This document shows, piece by piece, positions 26,838 to 35,606 of a stretch of 64,000 nt of DNA. Source of the DNA: Bacteroides sp. (GTDB taxonomy: Bacteria; Bacteroidota; Bacteroidia; Bacteroidales; Bacteroidaceae); the NCBI RefSeq assembly GCF_030151085.1, contig NZ_JASLER010000080.1:18164-82163 (forward strand). The letters run 5' to 3'. The notes beneath the pieces are model-generated. The model saw only the letters and a program-made list of their open reading frames with translations. It was not told the origin of the DNA and searched no databases. A program made the position numbers and the translations under genes. Numbering within the stretch: position 1 is the first letter of the stretch; the number at the start of each line of letters is the position of its first letter.

Positions 26838-27641
26838 TTATTCAAATTCATATAAATCAGAAGGAGTGGTACGCTTTAATGCGCATAACTGTAGATCTTT
26901 ACCTACAATGATACCTTTCTCCCTCAATTTCCATTCAACAGTTTTATATGCCAGTTCAGGATGGTTATTGTCTTTGCTTAAATGACAAAGCCAAATATAT
27001 TGCAGATGCTCCGTAACGTTATCAGCTAAAAACTCCGCAGTAGCAATATTACTCATATGTCCGGTGCGGCTGATGATACGTTCTTTTAGATATTGAGGAT
27101 AAGTGCCCATACGTAACATTTCCTCATCATAATTTGCTTCGAGAATCAAATAGTTTGCTTTGCAAATATATTCGGCAGCGGTTGGAGTGATTTCACCAAG
27201 GTCGGTGAGGAAAGAAAATACCTTTCCATCTATTTCGATACAATATCCTACGTTATCGGTACCGTCATGAGGTACCTCAAAAGATTCGATACGAAAGTCT
27301 TCCAACTGCATTGCTTGCTGCTTTTCCAGGTAACGAACAGAAGTGTATAACTTTTCTGTCATACAATAGCTTTTATTGATTCCTTCGTGGATTCGGGCAG
27401 TGGTATAGATAGGTATATTTAGCTTCTCGCCCAATCCACCTACAGCCTTTATATGGTCTGCATGGTCGTGGGTAACAAACACGGCACGTATCATTTCTAT
27501 ATTGACGCCAACATCTTTCAGTCCTTTCTTAATAGTGCGCACTGCAATACCGGCATCAATGAGTATTCCGTATTTTTCCGTTCCTATATAATAGCAGTTG
27601 CCACTACTTCCGCTTGCAAGGCTTATAAATTTTACTTTCAT
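26838..27641 (-). CDS. MBL-fold metallo-hydrolase, WalJ/YycJ-like
   Basis: A 267-residue metallo-beta-lactamase-fold enzyme. The start FISLASGSSGNCYYIGTEKYGILIDAG is typical of the YycJ/WalJ branch. The metal motif THDHADH (HxHxDH) sits near residues 56-61, with a later His in RTGHMSN and the C-terminal HLSKDNNHPE. Likely a cytosolic nuclease or exonuclease-type hydrolase; in Firmicutes the homologue links to WalKR, but no WalKR is near here. A -7 box lies at 27691-27698 and a hairpin at 27665-27691 next to it. Confidence 0.9.
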   Translation of the reverse strand: MKVKFISLASGSSGNCYYIGTEKYGILIDAGIAVRTIKKGLKDVGVNIEMIRAVFVTHDHADHIKAVGGLGEKLNIPIYTTARIHEGINKSYCMTEKLYTSVRYLEKQQAMQLEDFRIESFEVPHDGTDNVGYCIEIDGKVFSFLTDLGEITPTAAEYICKANYLILEANYDEEMLRMGTYPQYLKERIISRTGHMSNIATAEFLADNVTEHLQYIWLCHLSKDNNHPELAYKTVEWKLREKGIIVGKDLQLCALKRTTPSDLYEFE

Positions 27642-27664
27642 CTTGATTTCCTTAATTACACAAA

Positions 27665-27698
27665 GCCGCCACTTTTAAACAAAGTGACGGCAAAGATA
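27665..27698 (-). promoter_or_regulatory. -7 box and overlapping hairpin before the MBL-fold gene
   Basis: TATCTTTG on the minus strand (27691-27698). An imperfect stem, GCCGCCACTTT (27665-27675) with AAAGTGACGGC (27681-27691), begins at the expected transcript start. It may act as a 5' cap structure, or terminate the upstream transporter transcript. Confidence 0.45.
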
Positions 27699-27755
27699 GT
27701 GCAACCTATCTTCGCATTGGGTCGCAAATATACATAAAATATGCAATATACGGTC

Positions 27756-29138
27756 TTATGCTTTCTTCTTTTTGTCGATGAATTCGGTTGTTTTAGCAAA
27801 AATCAATAAAGCAATAGCTGCAATTAGCCCGATACCAGCGAAGTAATACCAGATGTAATGTGCATTAACACTGGCTGCTTCCCATGCTTCACGTGTGTCG
27901 AACAAGGCTGGATCCGGGCAATATTTAGTAAGCAATACACCAGCTATACCGAACCCGAAAATGGAGGACAAAAAGGAGTGGAGATGGCTGAAACCAAGAT
28001 ACATGCCTTCTTCTCCTTTGGGAGCTTGGAAAGAGAAATATTCCAGATAACGGGGAGAAATGAAGCATTCGGCCAGTGCTTGCACTACAATGCCCAGCAC
28101 CATCATTAATGTAATGTTACTCATGCCGGTTATCAGATCATTACCCAGCAGATTCCCGCATGCCATCAGCAAGGCCGAAATCGGAATCAGGAACATTCCA
28201 ATATTCATGGAAGTAATGGCCGTGCGTTTAGCCATCCATTTAGTGATAAGGCTTACCAAGCAGACAACAACGAACGGATTAACGTTGGCTATCCAGCCCG
28301 GCTTTGCAGTTTCACCTGCCATACGTATAACATATTTGGGCATAGTGGCGTACAATTGTTGCTGCACCATCCAAAAGCCTGTTACAATCAGAATTAGAAT
28401 CAACAAACGCCAATTTGTAATGATACGGAGAAAGCCTTGCCCGATTTCGCGCATACTTTTTCCTTCGCCTGCTGTATGGGTCGATTTATACAAAAAGATA
28501 ACAGCAAGCAAGGCTAAAATCGTCATTGTTCCTGAGAAGAAATTGATGTAAATATAAGCTTGGTCACCAATGGCATTACGCAAAGGGTCAATGATGGTTT
28601 TTCCGGTGAAAGCACCTACATTCACCATCATATAGAAGATGGAATACCCACGTGCACGGGTAGCTTCCGTAGTTTCTTTAGCAACTGATGCGGAAATAAT
28701 AGATTTTATAAACGAACCGCCCACCATGAGAACAAATAGAACAGGTACAATCATCCAGCGGTCATTGCTGCTGGGCAGTCCGGTGAAACGGGTTGTTTCT
28801 CCATATTGTACCAATCCTGCAGCTTCCAGCAGAGTGGGGAGTAGTCCTAATCCCAGGTATCCGACGGAAAGCAAAGAGAAGGCAATCATCATTGATTTGC
28901 GGAAGCCTATTTTATCGGCATACGCTCCGGTAAAGATGGGCAACAAATAGAGTCCTCCCGAGAATAAACCGGATATCATACTCGCTTCAAAATCGTTGAA
29001 ACCTAAAATACTGGAAAGATAAATGGTGAGGACAATAAATACGGCATAATATGCCATGCGTTCAAACAGTTCTACTGTGTTACTTACCCAAAAGGCTTTA
29101 CTAAAACCTCTGGAGGTAGTTTGGGGTGATTGAGTCAT
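27756..29138 (-). CDS. POT/MFS-type transporter
   Basis: Inner-membrane major-facilitator protein of 460 residues with about 12 helices. The N-terminal helix carries ELFERMAYYAVF, which matches the ExxERFxYY proton-coupling motif of the proton-dependent oligopeptide transporter family. The loop GAYADKIGFRKSMM is the MFS loop-2/3 signature. Di- or tripeptide uptake is the best guess, but the divergence from classic YdgR/DtpT proteins leaves the substrate open. It precedes the MBL-fold gene, with a separate promoter between them. Confidence 0.88.
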   Translation of the reverse strand: MTQSPQTTSRGFSKAFWVSNTVELFERMAYYAVFIVLTIYLSSILGFNDFEASMISGLFSGGLYLLPIFTGAYADKIGFRKSMMIAFSLLSVGYLGLGLLPTLLEAAGLVQYGETTRFTGLPSSNDRWMIVPVLFVLMVGGSFIKSIISASVAKETTEATRARGYSIFYMMVNVGAFTGKTIIDPLRNAIGDQAYIYINFFSGTMTILALLAVIFLYKSTHTAGEGKSMREIGQGFLRIITNWRLLILILIVTGFWMVQQQLYATMPKYVIRMAGETAKPGWIANVNPFVVVCLVSLITKWMAKRTAITSMNIGMFLIPISALLMACGNLLGNDLITGMSNITLMMVLGIVVQALAECFISPRYLEYFSFQAPKGEEGMYLGFSHLHSFLSSIFGFGIAGVLLTKYCPDPALFDTREAWEAASVNAHYIWYYFAGIGLIAAIALLIFAKTTEFIDKKKKA

Positions 29139-29320
29139 CCTTTACTAAATTAATTATTATGTGTTAAATGATAAATGATTGCAAAAATACGGTTTTAGAG
29201 CATAAGATGCAAATAGCCTATATATTTCATCTCTACAATATTGATATTTCTACAAAAAAAATCAGGGCAATCGCACTAAAGTTAATTCATATCGACACGG
29301 AGAATACCTGCACCTTACCT

Positions 29321-29408
29321 TCTCCGCTACAACTCTGCTATTTCTCCGCTTGCGGGTATTCATAAGCGGAGAAATAGCGGAGGAATAGCGAAGCGGATAT
29401 ATTTCATT
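29321..29408. repeat. Probable 22-bp-period repeat cluster with inverted halves
   Basis: In the 550-bp gap between the transporter and Crp/Fnr genes. TCTCCGCT starts at 29321 and again at 29343 (22 bp apart). The next two 22-bp units (29365, 29387) begin AGCGGAG/AGCGAAG, the reverse form. A 19-bp inverted repeat with one mismatch results (29333-29351 with 29364-29382). It has fewer units and is weaker than the other clusters. Confidence 0.6.
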
Positions 29409-29434
29409 CATAGTACCTTTTCGGACATAAGTAG

Positions 29435-29674
29435 CTTGTAAGATACAAGATCTTCGCTACCGAGGAACAAAGCGTTTGCCGCCGAGGAGCGATCTTTCCT
29501 CTGGTGCCGGACAATTGGTTCTTTTCTGAACGGGGGTGAGGCTTTATTCATATTCTTGTAAATCCTTTGAACAGTAAACTTTCTCCTTGGTATGAACAGG
29601 CTGAAACAGATAGTGGTAAACTATATACACCTGAATGGACATTTGAAAAAAGAGATTTGAAACGTTTCAAATGA
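29435..29674 (+). pseudogene. Possible decayed gene fragment
   Basis: One frame from 29435 to the TGA at 29672-29674 reads like protein over 79 codons apart from a single internal TGA at 29537-29539. Before it: RRGAIFPLVPDNWFFSERG. After it: GFIHILVNPLNSKLSPWYEQ and on to TFEKRDLKRFK. There is no start codon with a ribosome site. I do not recognise the family. It could be a gene remnant or a chance frame in an interspersed intergenic sequence. Confidence 0.35.
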
Positions 29675-29688
29675 AATGATGAAAACAA

Positions 29689-30270
29689 TCAATGATCCAG
29701 TTCTTTTAAAAATCTGTTCAAACTCCTGATTTCTATTCCTAAATAGGAAGCCATATCGGTTTTGGATAATTTAATACCTTGTTTATCTTGTAGGTCAAGC
29801 AATTTAGAGAGACCGTATTTTATTGTGTATAGCTGCTGATGAGCCGCTCTGCAACTGGTATTAATAATACGTTCTGCCAATTCTTCAAGTAATATTCGAC
29901 TGAATTGGTGGTTATTATCCAATAATGATTTGAAGTAGGAGGTGGAGAATACATACACTTGTACATCGGTAACCGCTTCTACATTGCATAAACATTTTAT
30001 ATTGCGTAGTGCTTCTATTTCGCCTATAATTTCTCCTTTACCTAGAAATTCTAATATAAAATCTTTGCCATTATCTTCACTGTAAAAGCATTTGGCAAAT
30101 CCATTTCTGACGATCGCTATTTTGTATGGTTGCTCATCTTGCTTACACAATAAAGTCCCTTTAGAATAGTCCTTCAGAGTAACTCCTTTTTTAGGATCTT
30201 CATTGTATGCCTTTTCAATGAATGATAAAAGTAGAAGATTTGTTCGTGACATTTTGCTATTTTGGGACAT
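29689..30270 (-). CDS. Crp/Fnr family transcriptional regulator
   Basis: A 193-residue regulator. The cyclic-nucleotide-binding beta-roll covers about 20-130 (KGTLLCKQDEQPYKIAIVRNGFAKCFY, then GEIIGEIEALRN). A C-terminal winged HTH follows (LSKTDMASYLGIEIRSLNRFLKEL). No Fnr-type N-terminal Cys cluster and no intact cAMP-contact RS motif are seen, so the ligand is unknown. The start at 30270 (MSQNSKMSRTN) is chosen because longer frames run across the divergent HAD promoter and add a hydrophobic non-family stretch; 30252 is also possible. Divergent from the HAD gene, which it may control. Confidence 0.88.
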   Translation of the reverse strand: MSQNSKMSRTNLLLLSFIEKAYNEDPKKGVTLKDYSKGTLLCKQDEQPYKIAIVRNGFAKCFYSEDNGKDFILEFLGKGEIIGEIEALRNIKCLCNVEAVTDVQVYVFSTSYFKSLLDNNHQFSRILLEELAERIINTSCRAAHQQLYTIKYGLSKLLDLQDKQGIKLSKTDMASYLGIEIRSLNRFLKELDH

Positions 30271-30299
30271 TTGTCCTTTTAAGTAATTAAATACTGACG

Positions 30300-30307
30300 T
30301 AACTTTG
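30300..30307 (+). promoter_or_regulatory. Bacteroides -7 box for the HAD gene
   Basis: TAACTTTG, 38 bp before the ATG at 30346. The nearest TTTG (30270-30273) is 26 bp upstream, longer than usual. Confidence 0.5.
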
Positions 30308-30345
30308 CACCAAAGATATGAAATAACAGTAAAAAAGAGCAATGT

Positions 30346-31035
30346 ATGAAAGATAAAATAGAATTTGTAGCTTTTGATGCAGACGATACACTTTGGGAGA
30401 ATGAACTTTATTTCCAGGAGTTTGAACAAGAGTTTTGTAAGCTTCTGAGTAAGTACTTGCCTGCTGCCTCAATAACGGAAGAGTTATTCAATACAGAAAT
30501 GAAAAACCTGTATATGTATGGTTACGGGCTGAAAAGTATGATGCTCAGTATGATTGAGACTGCCTGTCGGGTTTCAGCTCATAATGTGGAAATACATTGT
30601 ATTGAGGAGATTATAAGATATGGGCAGGAGCTTCTGCAAAGGCCCATTACACTATTAGACGGCGTAAAAGAGGTGCTTTTGCAACTTCAAGGAAAGTATA
30701 AACTGGTATTGGCAACCAAAGGTGATCTGTTTGATCAGAAGAGAAAAGTTGTCAGTTCAGGGTTGCAGGACTATTTTTGCCATATAGAGATAATGTCTGA
30801 TAAGAAATGTGCTGATTATCAGAAACTACTAGCCCATTTAGATTGTAAGTCAGAAAACTTCCTGATGGTAGGTAACTCTGCTAAATCGGATATTCTTCCT
30901 GTATTGGAACTTGGTGGATGTGCTGCCCATGTCCCACATCATATAACATGGGCGCATGAGCAGTTTGAAGGAAAAATAAATCATCCGAATTGTATTATGT
31001 TGGATAATATCAGTGAGATTCTGACTATACTTTAA
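30346..31035 (+). CDS. HAD family hydrolase
   Basis: A 229-residue haloacid-dehalogenase-type phosphatase. Motif I is FDADDTLWENE (nucleophile Asp about 11, acid Asp about 13), motif II the Thr in LVLATKGD, motif III Lys in the KK-containing ISDKKCADYQ region, and motif IV near VGNSAKSDILP. A helical cap fills residues 20-100. The substrate is unknown; a YjjG-like nucleotidase or phosphoglycolate-phosphatase role is possible. It ends at a shared terminator with uxaC. Confidence 0.92.
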   Translation: MKDKIEFVAFDADDTLWENELYFQEFEQEFCKLLSKYLPAASITEELFNTEMKNLYMYGYGLKSMMLSMIETACRVSAHNVEIHCIEEIIRYGQELLQRPITLLDGVKEVLLQLQGKYKLVLATKGDLFDQKRKVVSSGLQDYFCHIEIMSDKKCADYQKLLAHLDCKSENFLMVGNSAKSDILPVLELGGCAAHVPHHITWAHEQFEGKINHPNCIMLDNISEILTIL

Positions 31036-31080
31036 TCATTAAGAATGTACAGGTATATACCCATTTTATACCAGTCATTA

Positions 31081-31127
31081 AAAGCGAGGGGCGCAGCAAA
31101 GTTATATTGCTGCACCCCTCGCTTTTT
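31081..31127. terminator. Bidirectional terminator between the HAD gene and uxaC
   Basis: A 20-bp stem with one mismatch: 31081-31100 (AAAAGCGAGGGGCGCAGCAA) with 31108-31127, 7-nt loop, A and T runs at the ends. Confidence 0.9.
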
Positions 31128-31150
31128 AGTAAAATCTTGTTCTATCTTTT

Positions 31151-32557
31151 TTAGAATTGGAAGAAGTTCTTAGCATTATTATAGCTGATATCTTCAATCA
31201 TCTGATTTACACGTTCCATTTCGCTATACGGGATCTCACCGTTTTCTACATCACGACCTACGAGGTTACACAAGTTACGGCGGAAGTATTCATGACGCGG
31301 ATAGGAGAGGAAAGAACGAGAATCGGTCAGCATACCCACAAAACGGCTCAGCAGACCAAGTACAGAGAGTGCATTCATCTGCTTTTCCATACCGTCTTTC
31401 TGATCGAGGAACCACCAACCTGAACCGAACTGTATTTTTCCGGCAACCGTGCCATCCTGGAAGTTACCCAGCATCGTAGCAATGACTTCATTGGCACACG
31501 GGTTCAAATTGTAAAGAATAGTTTTTGTCAGTTTACCTTCGGAATTCAGATGATCGAGGAACTTGGACAAAGCTTTGGCAGTAGAAAACTCACCGATAGA
31601 ATCAAAACCGGTATCAGCACCAATCAATTTGAACATCTTACTGTTATTGTTGCGGATTGCACCGTAGTGGAATTGCTGCGTCCAACCCTTTTCCCAATCC
31701 ATTTCACCAAATACCACCAACATGGCAGACTTGAATTTCAGAATTTCTTCTTTACTAAGTGCAGTACCACCATATACCTTATTAAAAATAGCTTTGATTT
31801 CAGCATCCGTATAATCTTCGGCATAGAACTCTTCAATACCGTGGTCGGACAATTTACAACCTTGAGCAGCAAAGAAGTCGTGACGCTTACGCAAGGCAGC
31901 AATCATATCATCGAAATTAGAGATAGTAACGCCACTCACTTCTGCTAATTTTTCAATGTATGCACGGAAATCCGCAGGAACTTCTACAGCCATAGCTTTA
32001 TCTGGACGCCAGGTTGGAAGCATTTTCACTTCAAAACCGCTTTCACGAGTTTTGATGTGATATTCCAGGGAATCTATCGGATCATCTGTAGTACAAACAG
32101 CTTCCACATGGTAACGGCGCATCATGCCACGAGCAGAATATTCGGGCTGTTTCAATTTCTCGTTACATTCATCAAATATCTCACGAGCAGTTTTCGGGTT
32201 CAATATTTTATCGATACCAAAGGCGGTCTTCAACTCCAGATGAGTCCAGTGATACAGAGGGTTACGGAATGTATAAGGTACGGTTTCAGCCCACTTCTCA
32301 AACTTTTCCCAGTCTGTAGTATCTTTGCCGGTGCAGAAACGTTCGTCCACGCCATTGGTACGCATGGCACGCCATTTATAATGGTCACCACCCAGCCAAA
32401 TTTCCGTTAAAGATTTGAACTGATAATCATCCGCTACCATTTGAGGATTCAAGTGACAGTGATAGTCGATAATCGGCATTTTGGCCGCATGTTCGTGGTA
32501 CAACTTCTGTGCAGTTTCTGTTTGCAACAGAAAGTTATCGTCCATAAAGTTTTTCAT
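31151..32557 (-). CDS. uxaC: Glucuronate (uronate) isomerase
   Basis: Isomerises D-glucuronate to fructuronate and D-galacturonate to tagaturonate in the cytosol, the first step of pectin-uronate use. The 468-residue length fits. Motifs: the metal-binding IIDYHCHLNP near residue 30, HYKWRAMR with GVDE, CTTDDPIDSL, and the C-terminal GMLTDSRSFLSYPRHEYFRR. It is divergent from a LacI regulator and uxaB, so the three form one hexuronate locus. Altronate or mannonate dehydratase (UxaA/UxaB partner steps, KdgK, Eda) are not in the window. Confidence 0.97.
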   Translation of the reverse strand: MKNFMDDNFLLQTETAQKLYHEHAAKMPIIDYHCHLNPQMVADDYQFKSLTEIWLGGDHYKWRAMRTNGVDERFCTGKDTTDWEKFEKWAETVPYTFRNPLYHWTHLELKTAFGIDKILNPKTAREIFDECNEKLKQPEYSARGMMRRYHVEAVCTTDDPIDSLEYHIKTRESGFEVKMLPTWRPDKAMAVEVPADFRAYIEKLAEVSGVTISNFDDMIAALRKRHDFFAAQGCKLSDHGIEEFYAEDYTDAEIKAIFNKVYGGTALSKEEILKFKSAMLVVFGEMDWEKGWTQQFHYGAIRNNNSKMFKLIGADTGFDSIGEFSTAKALSKFLDHLNSEGKLTKTILYNLNPCANEVIATMLGNFQDGTVAGKIQFGSGWWFLDQKDGMEKQMNALSVLGLLSRFVGMLTDSRSFLSYPRHEYFRRNLCNLVGRDVENGEIPYSEMERVNQMIEDISYNNAKNFFQF

Positions 32558-32675
32558 CTTCTTGTGTTTTAAGTATCTATAAATATTACTATTCTTTTAA
32601 TGCATCTATATAGTGCTGATTTTAAATGCAATAGGATTGATAATTCTTTTTTCTTTTATTAACCGTTATCGAACA

Positions 32676-32706
32676 CAAAAGTAGATATTTTACTTGGAGA
32701 AACAAA
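32676..32706 (-). promoter_or_regulatory. Bacteroides promoter for uxaC
   Basis: On the minus strand TTTG (32703-32706), 19 bp, TACTTTTG (32676-32683). It overlaps the divergent regulator promoter. Confidence 0.8.
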
Positions 32707-32722
32707 AGAATTCGTATCTTTG
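32694..32722 (+). promoter_or_regulatory. Bacteroides promoter for the LacI regulator and uxaB
   Basis: TTG (32694-32696), 18 bp, TATCTTTG (32715-32722). Its -33 element overlaps that of the uxaC promoter, so one bound repressor could shut both. Confidence 0.75.
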
Positions 32723-32726
32723 CCGC

Positions 32727-32743
32727 AAATATTTATAATATTT
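32727..32743. promoter_or_regulatory. Candidate operator palindrome for the LacI-type regulator
   Basis: AAATATT-TAT-AATATTT, 7-bp arms around 3 bp, lies directly after the -7 box where a repressor would block the gene. AT-rich, so chance is possible. Confidence 0.35.
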
Positions 32744-32778
32744 AAGCATTAAAACACAGGACCTTTATCACAAAAAAG

Positions 32779-33840
32779 ATGGAAAGCAATAACTATACTA
32801 TTAAAGATATAGCACGCATGGCTGGTGTTTCTGCCGGAACTGTAGACCGCGTATTGCACAATCGCGGAGATGTTTCTACTGCCAGCATGGAGAAAGTAAA
32901 GAAAGTCCTCGATGAAATAGATTATCAACCTAATATGTTTGCCATAGGCTTGGCGGCTAAAAAGCGTTACCACATAGTTTGTATTATTCCTTATTATGTT
33001 GAGCACGACTATTGGCATTCAGTGGTACAAGGCATTGAACGTGCAGCTCAGGAATTACGCCCGTTCAATGTGGGCATAGATTATTTGTACTATCATCATG
33101 CCGATAAATCTTCATACGAAGCGGCCTGTGCTACTGTGCAAAAGGAGATGGTAGATGCTGTACTAATAGCCCCCAACTTTCGCGATGAAACCATGCAACT
33201 AACTGTTTCTCTGGAAGAAAAACATATTCCTTATGTATTTATTGATTTCAACATAGAGCAAACACATCCGTTGTGCTATATCGGTCAGGATTCAATGATT
33301 AGCGGTTATATGGCTGCAAAGATTTTGATGCAATACTATAAAAAAGGGCAGGAGGTTATTCTATTTCTGAATAATCAAAAGAACAGTCCGGCTGAAATCC
33401 AGATGCAACGTCGCATGGAAGGCTTCATGCAATACTTATCCGACGAACATGACGACTTGGTAATTCATGATATTGTCCTCCAAAAGGAAGATGCTGAAGG
33501 TAATAAATTATTGTTAGACCGTTTTTTTGCTGACCATCCGCAAGCTCTGCTAGGTGCTGTTTTCAATTCACGCGTGTATGAAGTGGCAAACTATTTGAAT
33601 GAAAAAGGCAAACGGATGGAAGGTTTAGTGGGGTATGACCTTTTGCAGAAGAATGTGGATTATTTGCAAAAGGACGTAGTAAATTACCTTATCGGACAGC
33701 GACCGGGACTGCAAGGATATTGTGGTGTAAAAGCTTTATGCAATCACACAGTATTCAAAAAAGCAGTAACCCCTGTAAAGTTCATGCCTATTGACATTCT
33801 AATGAAAGAGAATATCGACTTCTATTTTGAATTTGAATAA
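32779..33840 (+). CDS. LacI family transcriptional regulator of hexuronate genes
   Basis: A 353-residue regulator. The N-terminal LacI helix-turn-helix reads TIKDIARMAGVSAGTVDRVLHNRG with hinge-helix region IDYQPNMFAIGLA. A periplasmic-binding-protein-like effector domain fills 60-350. The position between the divergent uxaC and the downstream uxaB (35 bp) argues for control of galacturonate/glucuronate use. The effector, probably a uronate or a pathway intermediate, is inferred. Confidence 0.93.
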   Translation: MESNNYTIKDIARMAGVSAGTVDRVLHNRGDVSTASMEKVKKVLDEIDYQPNMFAIGLAAKKRYHIVCIIPYYVEHDYWHSVVQGIERAAQELRPFNVGIDYLYYHHADKSSYEAACATVQKEMVDAVLIAPNFRDETMQLTVSLEEKHIPYVFIDFNIEQTHPLCYIGQDSMISGYMAAKILMQYYKKGQEVILFLNNQKNSPAEIQMQRRMEGFMQYLSDEHDDLVIHDIVLQKEDAEGNKLLLDRFFADHPQALLGAVFNSRVYEVANYLNEKGKRMEGLVGYDLLQKNVDYLQKDVVNYLIGQRPGLQGYCGVKALCNHTVFKKAVTPVKFMPIDILMKENIDFYFEFE

Positions 33841-33875
33841 ACCAGAATCATATCAATCATTTAACTCATTTTGAA

Positions 33876-35324
33876 ATGAAAGCATTAAACAAAGAAACGG
33901 CTCCTAAAGCACAACGTCCGGAGCGAATTATCCAGTTCGGTGAAGGGAATTTCCTGCGCGCATTTGTTGACTGGATTATCTACAACATGAACCAAAAAAC
34001 TGACTTCAATAGCAGTGTTGTCGTCGTACAGCCCATTGATAAAGGTATGGTAGACATGCTGAATGCCCAAGACAATCTCTATCACGTAAATCTGCAAGGC
34101 TTGGATAAGGGTGAAACGACAAACAGCTTGACAATGATTGATGTTATCAGCCGTTCGCTGAATCCTTATTCCCAGAACTCAGAATTCATGAAACTTGCCG
34201 AACAACCTGAGATGCGTTTTGTGATTTCTAATACAACAGAAGCCGGAATTGCATTCGATCCTTCATGCAAACTGACAGATGCTCCCGCTTCCTCATATCC
34301 CGGAAAACTCACCCAGCTACTTTATCACCGTTTCAAAACCTTTCATGGCGACAAAACCAAAGGTTTGATTATTTTCCCTTGTGAACTTATCTTCTTGAAT
34401 GGACATAAACTGAAAGAAACCATCTACCAATATATCGAATTATGGCAATTGGGTAATGAATTCAAAACATGGTTTGAAGAAGCCTGTGGCGTTTACGCCA
34501 CTTTGGTTGATCGTATTGTACCGGGATTTCCACGAAAAGACATCGCTGCCATTAAAGAAAAACTACAATATGATGATAACTTGGTTGTACAAGCAGAGAT
34601 ATTCCACTTGTGGGTTATTGAAGCTCCGCAGGAAGTTGCTAAAGAATTCCCCGCTGATAAAGCCGGTCTGAACGTATTGTTTGTACCTTCCGAAGCCCCG
34701 TATCACGAAAGAAAAGTAACACTCCTGAACGGTCCGCATACCGTATTGTCTCCCGTAGCCTATCTATCAGGTGTGAATATCGTTCGTGATGCTTGCCAAC
34801 ATCCCGTAATTGGCAAATATATCCACAAAGTGATGTTCGAAGAGCTGATGGAAACACTAAACTTGCCGAAGGATGAACTGAAGAAGTTTGCAGAAGATGT
34901 ATTGGAACGTTTCAATAATCCATTTGTTGACCATGCTGTGACTAGTATCATGCTGAATTCTTTCCCAAAATACCAAACTCGCGATTTGCCCGGTCTGAAG
35001 ACTTATTTGCAACGTAAGGGTGAACTGCCTAAAGGATTAGTTCTTGGATTGGCAGCTATCATCACGTACTACAAGGGTGGTGTTCGTGAAGATGGTACGG
35101 AAATCACACCAAACGATGCTCCGGAAATCATGCAATTACTGAAAGATCTATGGGCAACGGGTGATACTCAGAAGATCACAGAAGGTGTTCTTGGCACGAC
35201 CACTATTTGGGGCGAAGACTTGAATACTGTTCCGGGGCTTACAGCTGCCGTAAAAGCCGATTTAGATTCCATCCAATCTCAAGGCATGTTAGCAACTGTG
35301 AAATATTTGATGGAATTCAATTGA
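33876..35324 (+). CDS. uxaB: Tagaturonate reductase (altronate oxidoreductase)
   Basis: NADH-dependent reduction of tagaturonate to altronate, the step after UxaC. The 482-residue length is that of UxaB. The N-terminal Rossmann segment IIQFGEGNFLRAFVDWIIYNMN, the FPCELIFLNGHKLK motif and VTLLNGPHTVLSPVAYLSG are mannitol-dehydrogenase-superfamily/UxaB features. It lies 35 bp after the LacI regulator and is probably co-transcribed with it. The next enzyme, altronate dehydratase, is not nearby. Confidence 0.95.
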   Translation: MKALNKETAPKAQRPERIIQFGEGNFLRAFVDWIIYNMNQKTDFNSSVVVVQPIDKGMVDMLNAQDNLYHVNLQGLDKGETTNSLTMIDVISRSLNPYSQNSEFMKLAEQPEMRFVISNTTEAGIAFDPSCKLTDAPASSYPGKLTQLLYHRFKTFHGDKTKGLIIFPCELIFLNGHKLKETIYQYIELWQLGNEFKTWFEEACGVYATLVDRIVPGFPRKDIAAIKEKLQYDDNLVVQAEIFHLWVIEAPQEVAKEFPADKAGLNVLFVPSEAPYHERKVTLLNGPHTVLSPVAYLSGVNIVRDACQHPVIGKYIHKVMFEELMETLNLPKDELKKFAEDVLERFNNPFVDHAVTSIMLNSFPKYQTRDLPGLKTYLQRKGELPKGLVLGLAAIITYYKGGVREDGTEITPNDAPEIMQLLKDLWATGDTQKITEGVLGTTTIWGEDLNTVPGLTAAVKADLDSIQSQGMLATVKYLMEFN

Positions 35325-35467
35325 AATAATTGCCGAAACACTTGACATCGCTTTTGTGATGTTGTATATTTGTAAAGTGAATTTATAGATACTTCAATTT
35401 TAAATTAGGATAGACGGAGGGGCATTGCTTCTCCGTTTCTTTTTTCTCCTCACGGCTTCTCATTTTA

Positions 35468-35555
35468 AATGCCGCATGTTTGCTCCCCCAATGCCACACT
35501 TTAACTCCCGAAATGCCACACCTTAGCAGGTGAAATGGCTGGCATTTGCTCTGAA
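35468..35555. repeat. Tandem 22-bp units, AATGCC type
   Basis: In the 439-bp gap after uxaB. Units at 35468, 35490 and 35512 start AATGCC(G/A)CA, and a fourth at 35534 starts AATGGCTGGCA, each exactly 22 bp apart. No gene is seen in the gap. Confidence 0.85.
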
Positions 35556-35606
35556 AACCTCTGTGATTTTGGCGAAAAGCCCCGGTATTCCAGATGTTGA
35601 GGTGTG

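Noticed and set aside
29168..29365. Plus-strand frame of 65 codons in the gap before the Crp/Fnr gene
   Set aside because: It overlaps the 22-bp repeat cluster, has no promoter box or ribosome site and its sequence is low in typical protein character.
29537..29539. Selenocysteine readthrough at the internal TGA
   Set aside because: No SECIS-like hairpin follows, the surrounding frame has no start, and the sequence looks decayed rather than functional.
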